From Candidatus Thorarchaeota archaeon (GTDB taxonomy: Archaea; Asgardarchaeota; Thorarchaeia; Thorarchaeales; Thorarchaeaceae): DNA of 22,513 bases. Below the pieces are notes generated by a model that saw only the letters and a list, made by a program, of their open reading frames with translations, made no database searches and was not told the DNA's origin. The position numbers and the translations under genes are program-made. Shown piece after piece: positions 1-7,938 of the stretch; the first letter of the stretch is position 1; each line of letters begins with the position of its first letter. The stretch is from the NCBI GenBank assembly GCA_016839245.1, contig JAEOUN010000130.1, positions 1 through 22,513 of the forward strand, in the 5' to 3' direction.

Positions 1-1
1 A

Positions 2-2104
2 GAACTTTGTGGACCGGTAGATGCACAAATTGCAGTTCCTGAATTGGTGATGGTAGGAAATCTTTGTCCTCATCAAGATTTGATTGTTTTTTCAACGCCA
101 TCTGAGGCTGAAAGTGAGGAGATCAAACTCTTTCGTTCTGAGGTAGATCATTTTGTCGCTTGGATTAAGAACAATGTCATGTTTACAAATCATATTCTTT
201 CAGACCCTTGGATTTTGGAACCAGAAAGCCATGTAGAGGATATACTCAGTGAACCTGACTATTACTCGAGTATGCTTGTTTTCTTGAAAGAAGCTGGATT
301 CAAAATATCTAAAGAAGCGATACGCATCATTGCAGATAAAGAGAGTAATCTGCCAAAGTTCACAATGGATTGGCTCGAGATATTGCTTACTAGAACCCTG
401 TACCCTCCAGGTATTAAAAGACCAAAATATCCAGATTTCATACTGGAAATTCATGATGAACTTAAGCGCATTGGCGCATTGGACATGAGAAGAGTTCATC
501 TACAGAATGTAAAATCAATAGAGAAGTTGTTGAAGAGAAGTATTTCCAAATTACAGCGCATAGAAGAAATAGTAGAGCTCGAAGTTGAATCACTTCAAGA
601 TGAATTGCGAATGGTAATCCTCACTGATTATATTAGAATTGAAACAACGCCAAAAGACAATTCAGATATGCCTCCTTTGAACAAGATAGGGGTAGTCCCA
701 ATTTTTGAAACGATTAGAAGATTAAATTTGAATACCAAACTTGGAGTCCTATGTGGAAGTCTAGTAATCATACCAAGTAAATCTAAAAACCTCTTCACAG
801 TCTGTTCGAAAAGAATTGGCATCGAAAAGGCATCAATCCAATTCAAGGAGTTAGATTATGATTCAAATTACGTTTCTATCGAAGTATCATCTGATGAAAG
901 GCATATGCTCGTGAAAGCAATGACAGACTTGTTCTCAGAAGGCGGGATAAATGTCCTAGTCGGAACTAAGTCATTATTGGGGGAGGGTTGGGATGCACCA
1001 TCAATTAACTCTCTTATTATTGCCAGTTTTGTTGGTTCCTATATGCTCTCTAACCAAATGAGAGGGAGGGCAATTCGTAGTGAATCTGGAAATCCGAACA
1101 AGACAGCCAATATTTGGCATTTGGTCTGTGTTGAACCCAAGTCATATGATGGAGGTTCAGATTATGAAACAATGGCAAGACGATTCAAAGCATTTGTCGG
1201 TGTTTCTGATTTTGAACCAGTTATAGAGAATGGCCTTAATCGTCTCATTCCAGAAAAACCGCCATTCAAAAAAGCACAGATTGAGTCGTTTAATAAACGA
1301 ATGTTTTCTCATGCAGAAAAAAGGGAAGAAATGAAAGAAAGCTGGGAAGAGGCTCTTCAAAGAGGAGAGATGGGTGTTCGATTGGTTGAGGACATTCAAA
1401 CAAAGAAAATTGCTCTCCCAAGACAGTTCGTATTTTGGAATACAATAGCCTATCTCTTTTGGGAAGCTACATTCATCTTTACACTTGTTATCCTTAATTC
1501 ATTAGATTCATGGATCAAAGCCATCGTCTATTCTCTGTGGAGTGGATACATCTGGCTAGCAATCTTTGTAGTAGTGTTTTTCCTTCTTGCATCAGCTCCC
1601 TTCTTTATCAAAGCTCTTTGGTTATTTATCAGACATGGTCCAGTTGCATCAAGTATGAGGTCCATTAGCATTGCACTATTGAGAACATTGTGTCATATTG
1701 GAGAAATTCAGACTGATTACTCGAATTTGGCAGTAATAGCCAAATCAGGAGAATATGGAGAAGTCTATTGCCATCTAGAAGGTGGAACATCACGAGAAAA
1801 ATCGGTCTTTCTTACAGCACTTGAAGAGATACTTGATCCTATTGAGAATCCACGATATCTCATGGTACGAAAATCAAGATTGCTCTTTTTCGAGAGAACT
1901 GACTATCACACAGTACCTACAGTGATTGCAGCAAGGAAACAATATGCAGAATGTTTTGCATTAGTGTGGGCAAAATATGTTGGCAAGATGAGACTGATTT
2001 ACACTAGGAACAGAGAGGGACGGATAGAGCTACTACGCGCACGTAATAAGTCATTATCTGCGGCATTTAGACCCAAATCAGAACGCTTAACACAGTGGAA
2101 ATAA
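2..2104 (+). CDS. Superfamily II DEAD/DEAH-type helicase with C-terminal membrane helices (5' truncated)
   Basis: The reading frame is open to the left edge, so the ATG/GTG codons near 44-50 are internal and the N-terminal ATPase lobe lies outside the window. About 700 residues remain. The second helicase lobe is visible: motif V reads GEGWDAP (about 980-1000) and motif VI reads QMRGRAIR (1055-1078), which carries the arginine-finger pattern of SF2 enzymes. The preceding stretch GNLCPHQDLIVFSTP is typical of a broad SF2 helicase family. After the helicase core, two strongly hydrophobic segments (about 1425-1495 and 1545-1630) look like transmembrane helices separated by a short loop, followed by about 150 soluble residues. 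NTP-driven nucleic-acid unwinding is the family role; membrane attachment is inferred from the hydrophobic segments. The substrate is unknown. It converges on the PRC-barrel gene at 2178. Confidence 0.8.
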   Translation, partial: ELCGPVDAQIAVPELVMVGNLCPHQDLIVFSTPSEAESEEIKLFRSEVDHFVAWIKNNVMFTNHILSDPWILEPESHVEDILSEPDYYSSMLVFLKEAGFKISKEAIRIIADKESNLPKFTMDWLEILLTRTLYPPGIKRPKYPDFILEIHDELKRIGALDMRRVHLQNVKSIEKLLKRSISKLQRIEEIVELEVESLQDELRMVILTDYIRIETTPKDNSDMPPLNKIGVVPIFETIRRLNLNTKLGVLCGSLVIIPSKSKNLFTVCSKRIGIEKASIQFKELDYDSNYVSIEVSSDERHMLVKAMTDLFSEGGINVLVGTKSLLGEGWDAPSINSLIIASFVGSYMLSNQMRGRAIRSESGNPNKTANIWHLVCVEPKSYDGGSDYETMARRFKAFVGVSDFEPVIENGLNRLIPEKPPFKKAQIESFNKRMFSHAEKREEMKESWEEALQRGEMGVRLVEDIQTKKIALPRQFVFWNTIAYLFWEATFIFTLVILNSLDSWIKAIVYSLWSGYIWLAIFVVVFFLLASAPFFIKALWLFIRHGPVASSMRSISIALLRTLCHIGEIQTDYSNLAVIAKSGEYGEVYCHLEGGTSREKSVFLTALEEILDPIENPRYLMVRKSRLLFFERTDYHTVPTVIAARKQYAECFALVWAKYVGKMRLIYTRNREGRIELLRARNKSLSAAFRPKSERLTQWK

Positions 2105-2111
2105 ATGAACC

Positions 2112-2130
2112 AGAAACTATAGCAGTTTCT
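2112..2130. terminator. Stem-loop after helicase gene (7-bp perfect stem)
   Basis: AGAAACT (2112-2118) and AGTTTCT (2124-2130) form a perfect 7-bp stem with a 5-nt loop, 8 bases after the helicase stop at 2104. No long T-run follows. Its position between convergent genes suggests a transcript end or RNA-processing element; this is an inference. Confidence 0.4.
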
Positions 2131-2143
2131 TGATTGAGAGATC

Positions 2144-2166
2144 ATGAAGCTCTACATAAGCTTCAT
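2144..2166. terminator. Stem-loop between convergent genes (8-bp perfect stem)
   Basis: ATGAAGCT (2144-2151) and AGCTTCAT (2159-2166) form a perfect 8-bp stem with a 7-nt loop. It lies 12 bases beyond the stop codon of the minus-strand PRC-barrel gene (2178), in the 73-base gap shared with the helicase gene. It may mark the 3' end of that gene's transcript. Confidence 0.4.
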
Positions 2167-2177
2167 AATCAATATTA

Positions 2178-2852
2178 CTATGCACGTGTCATTCCAGGAC
2201 TTGGAGCACCAAAGCGAATTCGAGCCATTTGTTTCTCTTTGTCTTTTTCATGTGCGAGTCGATTCTTCTCTCGTTCGTATTCAGTTACACATGTTGATTC
2301 TAACTGGTATTTTGTTTGACCGAATTTTATTGAATCCTTGTTTATTTCACTGATAAGCTCAGCTGGAACAATCAAATCGCAGTCAGGTTGAGCTCGTATC
2401 TTCTCTAGTAATTCTTCGAAGAATCCACCTCCAATCAAGAACCACATGGTGCTATTAGTATCGAACCAGAGATCGATGATATTCCCAATCTTGAAACCAT
2501 CAGAGTCATTAATCTTAATTTTACCAAGTTCTGAAAACTTAATGTCAGTCGCAGTTATGACATCTTTATCAATTGTCTTGAGTAGTGTTGACTTCTTGGT
2601 GTTGAGATAGACCTTGTCAGATATGCTCTCAATATTATCGACAGAACAAACTGGATCAATGTCAGGTCTTGCACCAATTGATTCCAATAGCTCTTCAATG
2701 ATACCGCCTCCCAACACAAAATACTTCAATTCAATATTGTTATTAGATATGTCAAAAATCACATCAATGACATTTCCAACTTTTTCACCATTAGTATCAA
2801 TGACTTCTTTATTTCTTATTTCACTATATTTCATATTGCAACATTGAATCAT
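2178..2852 (-). CDS. Tandem PRC-barrel domain protein
   Basis: The protein of about 224 residues contains two PRC-barrel domains, small beta-barrels found in ribosome maturation, photosynthetic reaction centre and archaeal cell-division proteins. Counted from the Met at 2834, domain 1 spans about residues 1-85 and domain 2 about 95-175. Each has the strand pattern G-x-K-(V/I)-G-N-(V/I)-I-D and a matching GGG..EELLE.I.A.PD segment (about residues 42-60 and 135-153), so the gene arose by internal duplication. A charged, probably helical tail (about 180-205) and a short RFGAPSPGMTRA end follow. Three in-frame ATGs exist: 2858, 2852 and 2834. AGGG at 2859-2862 is 6 bases before 2852, so I chose that one, although domain homology begins at 2834. 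There is no signal peptide, so it is cytosolic. The function is not known. Confidence 0.85.
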   Translation of the reverse strand: MIQCCNMKYSEIRNKEVIDTNGEKVGNVIDVIFDISNNNIELKYFVLGGGIIEELLESIGARPDIDPVCSVDNIESISDKVYLNTKKSTLLKTIDKDVITATDIKFSELGKIKINDSDGFKIGNIIDLWFDTNSTMWFLIGGGFFEELLEKIRAQPDCDLIVPAELISEINKDSIKFGQTKYQLESTCVTEYEREKNRLAHEKDKEKQMARIRFGAPSPGMTRA

Positions 2853-2880
2853 TATCATCCCTATACATTTTCACTATAGT

Positions 2881-2895
2881 TAATTAATAAATATT
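2881..2895 (-). promoter_or_regulatory. Candidate TATA box for PRC-barrel gene
   Basis: Read on the minus strand, this AT-only stretch (AATATTTATTAATTA) sits about 30-40 bases before the chosen start at 2852. That is right for an archaeal TATA element with a short leader. It is inferred from position and composition only. Confidence 0.35.
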
Positions 2896-2925
2896 ACTGT
2901 TAGAGAGAATTCGACTAAGAATTAT

Positions 2926-2974
2926 GAAAGAAAGAAAATCAAAAATAGAAAAGGAGCCCGGTGGAGGGGCTCTT
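2926..2974 (-). terminator. GC-rich hairpin plus T-tract terminator
   Basis: GAGCCC (2954-2959) pairs with GGGCTC (2967-2972) around a 7-nt loop, and the stem extends by one G-T and one A-T pair to 2952-2974. On the minus strand it is followed by a T-rich run over 2926-2951 (TTTTCTATTTTTGATTTTC within it). It starts 17 bases beyond the stop of the 100-residue gene. A GC-rich stem followed by T-tracts is the classic intrinsic terminator layout and the clearest one in the window. Confidence 0.7.
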
Positions 2975-2990
2975 CGAATGCTAAAAAGGA

Positions 2991-3293
2991 TTAGTATACT
3001 TCACGAGGGCTTTCACGAAGTCGATCCGGCAGTTGACCACCTTCACCTAGAACTTCAAGTTCGTGATCACGCCCATAACGACCACCGTCATTGCATAGAA
3101 ATCCAGATTTTGTTATGCCACGTGCTTGCCTTTCAGCTGCACGTTTAGCAATCATACTCATCCCAGAAGGAACAGTCATGATCAATTTCTTTTGACTCTC
3201 ATCAATAGCAAGTAGTATACTATCATCTGAAGAGGTACGTGTAGTCTCTGAAAATTGAGACGTTGACTGATTAAACTCAAGATATACTGGCAT
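2991..3293 (-). CDS. Small hypothetical protein (100 aa)
   Basis: I do not recognise this 100-residue protein. It is supported as a gene by an ATG with GGAGGA at 3304-3309 (10-base spacing), a strong terminator right after the stop, and a non-repetitive composition. The N-terminal 25 residues are Ser/Thr-rich. Residues about 26-45 (ILLAIDESQKKLIMTVPSGM) look like two strands. A basic helix follows (IAKRAAERQARGITKSGF, about 48-65), then a Gly- and charge-rich tail. A strand-strand-helix with a conserved-looking KRAAERQARGI segment recalls small Asgard proteins and gelsolin-like pieces only loosely, and I do not assign it. The zinc-finger gene ends 74 bases upstream on the same strand, so the two could be co-transcribed. 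There are no membrane segments or cysteine pairs. Confidence 0.65.
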   Translation of the reverse strand: MPVYLEFNQSTSQFSETTRTSSDDSILLAIDESQKKLIMTVPSGMSMIAKRAAERQARGITKSGFLCNDGGRYGRDHELEVLGEGGQLPDRLRESPREVY

Positions 3294-3367
3294 TCGGTTC
3301 TAGTCCTCCAACTGGCTAGTCTGTTTATCTTGTTTGCATCGTGCATATTAATGAATCTCAGGTGAGC

Positions 3368-4060
3368 TTAATTGCTTTTAAGCAGATGTGCAGTACCACA
3401 ATGAGCGCATACAACAGCATCATCAAATTCTCCCGGAAGCGGAAGAGGAGCACCACAGTTTTGGCAGCGTAATTCTTTGAGCTCTGATCGTTGCTCGGGT
3501 GTGATTTTTATTTTGAAGACTTTCTCAGCAACATCTTGGATAGTCTTTCCTACTTGTTGTGCGGCTCGTGCAATAGAACTGCGTTCAGGATCGGAAAGAG
3601 AGCCAAGTCCAACTGCTTGAAAGAAACTATCAATTGCTTTACCAATCTTTCCAAACATTGATCCAGCTTTATATGAGACAACATCTTGTACCTGGAGTTC
3701 TAAAAGATCATCTTCAGGATGACCGAGAATATGATAGCCATGTTTCCACTCTGTCTTTTGGATTCTTGTTGGTGATAAGACTGATTTACAGCTTGGACAG
3801 ATCAGCTGATATTCGCTCTTTTTGAACCAGCCCTTTTTTATTTTCTTCTCTCCAACATCATACCAGCATCTCAAGTGGGCAATTTTATTACACTCAGGAC
3901 ATGAAAAGAGGAAATACTTGTTTGGTTTTGCTTTGACAGGACTACCTGTATGAACCTCTAGGTAAGCCATATCATCTTCAGAATAATTCAATAGATATTT
4001 GCCACAGATAAAACAGGTCCGTCCATCTAGTTTTTGCATTTTTTCAGGTGTTAATCTCAT
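3368..4060 (-). CDS. Multi-zinc protein: PHD/RING-like C4HC3 set plus zinc ribbon
   Basis: The protein is 230 residues. The ATG at 4060 is chosen over the in-frame TTG at 4075 because GAGGT (4069-4073) is 8 bases before the ATG and overlaps the TTG. Putative zinc ligands in the first half are C16-x2-C19, C54-x2-C57, H62-x2-C65 and C88-x2-C91, the C4HC3 order of PHD and RING-variant cross-brace fingers, with a long first spacer of 34. The middle (about 110-195) has no cysteines and contains a likely helical stretch around 130-190. A C-terminal zinc ribbon follows: C199-x2-C202-x15-C218-x2-C221. Roles could be nucleic-acid or protein binding, and ubiquitin-ligase-like function is possible but unproven. 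Two separate treble-clef fingers would explain the same cysteines. It is divergent from the dikinase gene and probably in line with the 100-residue gene. Confidence 0.75.
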   Translation of the reverse strand: MRLTPEKMQKLDGRTCFICGKYLLNYSEDDMAYLEVHTGSPVKAKPNKYFLFSCPECNKIAHLRCWYDVGEKKIKKGWFKKSEYQLICPSCKSVLSPTRIQKTEWKHGYHILGHPEDDLLELQVQDVVSYKAGSMFGKIGKAIDSFFQAVGLGSLSDPERSSIARAAQQVGKTIQDVAEKVFKIKITPEQRSELKELRCQNCGAPLPLPGEFDDAVVCAHCGTAHLLKSN

Positions 4061-4239
4061 ACTATTAGACCTCAATTCAATGGTAATCCTAAGGCTTAAA
4101 GAATTTTACAGATGATACGTAAAATATCTTTTATAACTTTGATAATGTCGAATTAAACTATTAACAAAGCCGAAATGCCTTTAGCATGGTTTGTTACGAG
4201 CGATGAAACAACTTTACTAGAGTAATGGATGTCTGAATA
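4061..4239. promoter_or_regulatory. Divergent intergenic region with AT-rich core promoter candidates
   Basis: The gap separates the zinc-finger gene (leftward) from the dikinase gene (rightward). The stretch CTTTTATAAC at 4128-4137 resembles an archaeal TATA box in both directions. Leftward it would give a leader of about 45 bases; rightward it would give a leader near 75-80 bases. A three-codon ATG-GAT-GTC-TGA reading frame at 4225-4236 ends just before the TTG start at 4240. No palindromic operator stands out. Confidence 0.3.
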
Positions 4240-6948
4240 TTGGCTAATCATAAATTCATCATAGACCTCAGTGAGAAAGAATCCTGTATATCGTCTTTAA
4301 CGGGGGGAAAAGCTTCAAACCTCACAAAATTGATAGATGCAGGATTTAATGTTCCCGATGGATTCGTTGTGGCAACTTCTGCATATTCAGATTTCATGAG
4401 AGAAAATGAATTGGGTAATATTGCATCACAGTATCTTGTGGGAATAAACTATGGTGATACAACTGAGATTAAGAGAGCTTCTGAATCCTTAAGGGATAAA
4501 GTACATACCGCTTCCTTATCTGAAAAACTAGTTGAAGAAATAAAAATAGCATATTCCAAGTTAGGAAATGGTCCTGTAGCGATACGGTCTTCAGCCACTG
4601 CAGAAGATCTCCCTGATGCTTCATTTGCAGGACAATATGATACATCACTAAATATCAAAAGCATTGGAAATGTCATTGATCACATCAAGAATTGTTTTGG
4701 ATCTCTCTGGACGGCAAGAGCAATTGCATATAGACAAGAGAATAACATTGATCATGAAAAAATCAAGGTCGCAGTTGTTGTTCAATCGATGGTCGATGCA
4801 AGATGCGCTGGAGTCATGTTTACTAATAATCCGCTTTCTACTAGAAAAACGGAGATGATGATAGAGTCAAACTTTGGACTCGGAGAGTCTGTTGTATCAG
4901 GATATGCAATCCCGGACCGATTTGTGGTGGAACATAATTCAAATGACCCAGATTCTTTTAGTTTGATTAGCCGAGAGATTGGGACAAAGGATACAATCAT
5001 CGAAGGCAGCAGTAATAGCATTGGAGTTGTTCAATCAAAATCAACATCTCAAGAGAGTCAGCAGTCATCCCTTGATGACGATGAAATAGTAAAATTAGCT
5101 GAGATTGGAAAATCGGTGGAGAATTTATTCGGAACAGCACAAGACATCGAATGGGCTATAGATAGACAAGGGCAAATCTTTCTCCTACAATCGCGACCAA
5201 TTACAGTAGATAGGAAACAAATCAAAGAAGTAAATAGTAAGATATTCTGGACAAGAGGATATTCCGATGATTATTGGAATGACCCAGTTACTCCTTTGTT
5301 TTTTAGCTTACTTGGGGATCAGATTACATACGTTGTGAACATTGAAGCAAATGCGATTATGGGCTATAAGAACATGCCAGAAGAACTGCTTAAACTCTAT
5401 AAAGGGCATGTCTATTTTAATTTGGATGTTTTGAAGACCAAAGTCATCAATGAGATGCCACCTTTCATAAGATCTGATGACGTGATGAATTATTTTCCAG
5501 AGGGATTTGGATTCTATGGAAAGGAAACAATGAGAAAACTACCCTTTGCAATAGGAAATCGAATTATGGCAGAAATTAGGGTGATGCTCTTAGATGCAGA
5601 TGGAAGCATGACGAAGACTAATGATGTCTATGAGAGATGGACTAAGGACACCTTCATTCCTGCGTGTGAAACTTTTGATGCAGCCTTTAAGAAACTTCAA
5701 AGCAATGGAACATCTACGGAATTGATGAAAATCTCTGACGACTTGGATATAGTGATGATGAAACATTTCCGTCTGGTACGTTATGGCCTCCCAGTTCATA
5801 CCTTAGGAATGAATCTCATAACTAACTATTTGCTAAAGAGATGGTTAGGAGAAAAAGCAGCAATAGTCCTGTACCCTATAATGGTATCAGGTATTGAACA
5901 TAAAACAATTGAAACAAATAGAAGAATCGAAGAGATTGCATCACTTATCAGAAAGGATGATACTCTCTCCAATTATATCTCAGCAACTTCTACAAAAGAG
6001 ATTCATAGAGATCTAAAATCAAATGATTCGAAATTGTCAATAGAGTTTCGAAATATCTTTGCAGATTTCATTGATGATTTCGGAGACCGTGGATTTACAC
6101 GAGAACCCTATTATTCACGTTGGCGCGATGATCCTGAACTCGTATTGGATGTAATAAAAGCACTTGTAATGGATCATTCGAGAGAAATAAAGGCAACAGA
6201 AAATAATCTTGCAAAGAAGCGAGTCAAGGCCGAAAAATTCGTTGAAAAAATAATTCGCAAACAAAGATATGGACCAATAAAATGGATGCTATTTGAAACG
6301 ATACTTGGAATGGCGAGAACGTATACTGGTTTTCGTGAGAATCAACGGTTTAATCTTGACCACTGGATTACTCGGGAGCGTAACGCTTACCTTGAGATTG
6401 GTAAACGATTTGTGGAACAGGGATACTTCGATGAACCATCACACATATTCTTCTTGTATCGTAATGAAATCAGGAAGATCTTGAAGAATCAATTGGAGCT
6501 GAGTAAAGAGAGTATTAAGACACTTGTCAATGATAGATTTGAAGAGTTCCAGAAATATGAAAATACTACTCCTCCTAAATTCCTTCAAGGAGAGAGAGAA
6601 TTCGATGATCCATTACCAGATACTACGGAAGGATTTAAGGGCATCCCAGCAAGTCAAGGAATTCTAACAGGGCATATACGAGTATTGGGAGGAGTTGATG
6701 AAGTACCCAATGTTAAAGCTGGAGAAATACTCGTCGTACCACGGACTGATCCAGGGTGGACTCCTGTCTTTTCAAAGATTGGAGGATTAATCACAGAAAC
6801 AGGAGGAATCCTCTCTCATGGTGCAGTTGTTTCACGTGAATTTGGAATTCCAGCTGTGACAAATGTTAGAAACGCATGTCAAATCTTTAGAACAGGACAA
6901 AAGGTTACAATAGATGGTAATGAAGGAATTGTCATCCTTCACGATTAG
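4240..6948 (+). CDS. PEP-synthase/rifampin-phosphotransferase-like dikinase
   Basis: The protein is 902 residues. The N-terminal ATP-grasp (PPDK_N) domain covers about 1-325: GGKASNL near 22, GPVAIRSSATAEDLPDASFAGQ at 111-132, AGVMFTNNP at 190-198, and closing EWAIDRQGQIFLLQSRPITV near 305-325. A middle domain (about 335-790) opens with a W-x-R...PVTPLFFSL segment similar to the substrate domain of rifampin phosphotransferase. The C-terminal mobile phosphohistidine domain has GGILSHGAVVSREFGIPAV, with the swivelling catalytic histidine at 860. The PEP-binding TIM barrel of true PEP synthase or PPDK is absent, so order and length match rifampin phosphotransferase (ATP domain, substrate domain, His domain; about 870 residues). 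It should pass a phosphate from ATP through His860 to an acceptor in the middle domain; the acceptor is unknown. The start is TTG because a stop lies 6 bases upstream; the ribosome site is weak. Confidence 0.9.
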   Translation: MANHKFIIDLSEKESCISSLTGGKASNLTKLIDAGFNVPDGFVVATSAYSDFMRENELGNIASQYLVGINYGDTTEIKRASESLRDKVHTASLSEKLVEEIKIAYSKLGNGPVAIRSSATAEDLPDASFAGQYDTSLNIKSIGNVIDHIKNCFGSLWTARAIAYRQENNIDHEKIKVAVVVQSMVDARCAGVMFTNNPLSTRKTEMMIESNFGLGESVVSGYAIPDRFVVEHNSNDPDSFSLISREIGTKDTIIEGSSNSIGVVQSKSTSQESQQSSLDDDEIVKLAEIGKSVENLFGTAQDIEWAIDRQGQIFLLQSRPITVDRKQIKEVNSKIFWTRGYSDDYWNDPVTPLFFSLLGDQITYVVNIEANAIMGYKNMPEELLKLYKGHVYFNLDVLKTKVINEMPPFIRSDDVMNYFPEGFGFYGKETMRKLPFAIGNRIMAEIRVMLLDADGSMTKTNDVYERWTKDTFIPACETFDAAFKKLQSNGTSTELMKISDDLDIVMMKHFRLVRYGLPVHTLGMNLITNYLLKRWLGEKAAIVLYPIMVSGIEHKTIETNRRIEEIASLIRKDDTLSNYISATSTKEIHRDLKSNDSKLSIEFRNIFADFIDDFGDRGFTREPYYSRWRDDPELVLDVIKALVMDHSREIKATENNLAKKRVKAEKFVEKIIRKQRYGPIKWMLFETILGMARTYTGFRENQRFNLDHWITRERNAYLEIGKRFVEQGYFDEPSHIFFLYRNEIRKILKNQLELSKESIKTLVNDRFEEFQKYENTTPPKFLQGEREFDDPLPDTTEGFKGIPASQGILTGHIRVLGGVDEVPNVKAGEILVVPRTDPGWTPVFSKIGGLITETGGILSHGAVVSREFGIPAVTNVRNACQIFRTGQKVTIDGNEGIVILHD

Positions 6949-6959
6949 GAGCTAACTTG

Positions 6960-7928
6960 ATGGAACCATTAATACACAGAGCATCACCTGAACAGAAAGA
7001 ATGGAATGAGAGCTACTATTTCATTTTCTATGATAAGAAAAACAAAATTGGCGGAATGAATCGGATAGGATTCAAACCAAACAAGAAGGAAGGTATGACC
7101 TTCTTTTTTCTATTTCTACCGGATGGCTCAATTGGAGCATATCATGCCAATGATAATGGTAGTAATTATCCAAATATGTTGAAAGTTGAAGGTGTTCAAC
7201 AAACCTGCTTTGATGATGGAAAATGGACATATACTTTTGAAGGTCCGATGTTAATTTTTGATAATCCAGAAAATTTTGCTAAGGTGCAAGAAACGCCTGA
7301 AGTCATTACTGATTTGGTCGGAGCTAAAATAAATCTTCGATATACTGCTATTCATCAGACCTATGAATACAGCGAACATATGACAAGAGAATCGCTTGAG
7401 ATTGGTAAGAAGACAGGAGATGTGCACTGGGAGCAGATAGGCAGTGTGACTGGGACTATACAAATCGGAGAGAGTAATTATGAAATAGATCACTGTATCG
7501 GACAAAGAGACCATACCCATGGCATCAGAGATTGGACAGGTATTGGAAATTGGCTCTATTTTGTTGTTTGGTTTAATGAGAACTTAGCGATTAATCCAGC
7601 AGCAGTTATCCTTGATGATGGCCGTATTAGTTCTGGGGGATTCATATACAAGAATGGGAAAAATATCCCTATTGAAACTATTAGACTTAACGAACACACA
7701 TATAGAGAGAATGGAATTTATCCAATTTCAACTGAGCTCGAAATTATCGATCAGGAAGGACAAAAACACATACTTAAAGCACAGCCAGGAAAAATCATTC
7801 CAGTCCCATTTAAGGGCGATAATGGAGATTTATCATTTTTAATTCAATCCTTTGGAACATTCCAGTTGGATAATAACGAAGGAGGATATGGTTCATACGA
7901 AGTTCTTAGAAAATTCCAAAATCATTAG
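6960..7928 (+). CDS. CrtC/lipocalin-like protein (DUF7065/DUF7064 type)
   Basis: The protein is 322 residues from the ATG at 6960; AGGAG at 6947-6951 gives good spacing and makes the TTG at 6957 less likely. It begins 11 bases after the dikinase stop, so the two form an operon. The N-terminal part has W15-NESYYFIFYD and GGMNRIGFKPN (about 31-41), and the centre has GQRDHTHGIRDW at 181-192. Both are hallmarks I associate with the DUF7065/DUF7064 family, related to hydroxyneurosporene synthase (CrtC) and AttH, a double lipocalin-like beta-barrel that binds or hydrates hydrophobic molecules. The His/Arg/Asp cluster at 183-191 is the likely active centre. There is no signal peptide or membrane helix, so it is probably cytosolic. 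Pairing with the dikinase suggests one handles the product or substrate of the other; the molecule is not known. The family call is from memory of motifs. Confidence 0.7.
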   Translation: MEPLIHRASPEQKEWNESYYFIFYDKKNKIGGMNRIGFKPNKKEGMTFFFLFLPDGSIGAYHANDNGSNYPNMLKVEGVQQTCFDDGKWTYTFEGPMLIFDNPENFAKVQETPEVITDLVGAKINLRYTAIHQTYEYSEHMTRESLEIGKKTGDVHWEQIGSVTGTIQIGESNYEIDHCIGQRDHTHGIRDWTGIGNWLYFVVWFNENLAINPAAVILDDGRISSGGFIYKNGKNIPIETIRLNEHTYRENGIYPISTELEIIDQEGQKHILKAQPGKIIPVPFKGDNGDLSFLIQSFGTFQLDNNEGGYGSYEVLRKFQNH

Positions 7929-7938
7929 CGTATGACAA

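Noticed and set aside
44..52. Apparent start codons for the first gene
   Set aside because: The frame is open upstream and the upstream residues continue the helicase sequence, so these are internal codons.
2924..3148. A 74-residue open frame, rich in His and Asp, on the plus strand
   Set aside because: It runs through the terminator hairpin and the antisense of the 100-residue gene; its composition reflects that strand.
4225..4236. Three-codon upstream reading frame ending just before the TTG start of the dikinase
   Set aside because: Too short to distinguish from chance and with no ribosome site of its own.
7612..7842. A 76-residue frame within the CrtC-like gene
   Set aside because: It overlaps a gene with clear family motifs in another frame and has no support of its own.
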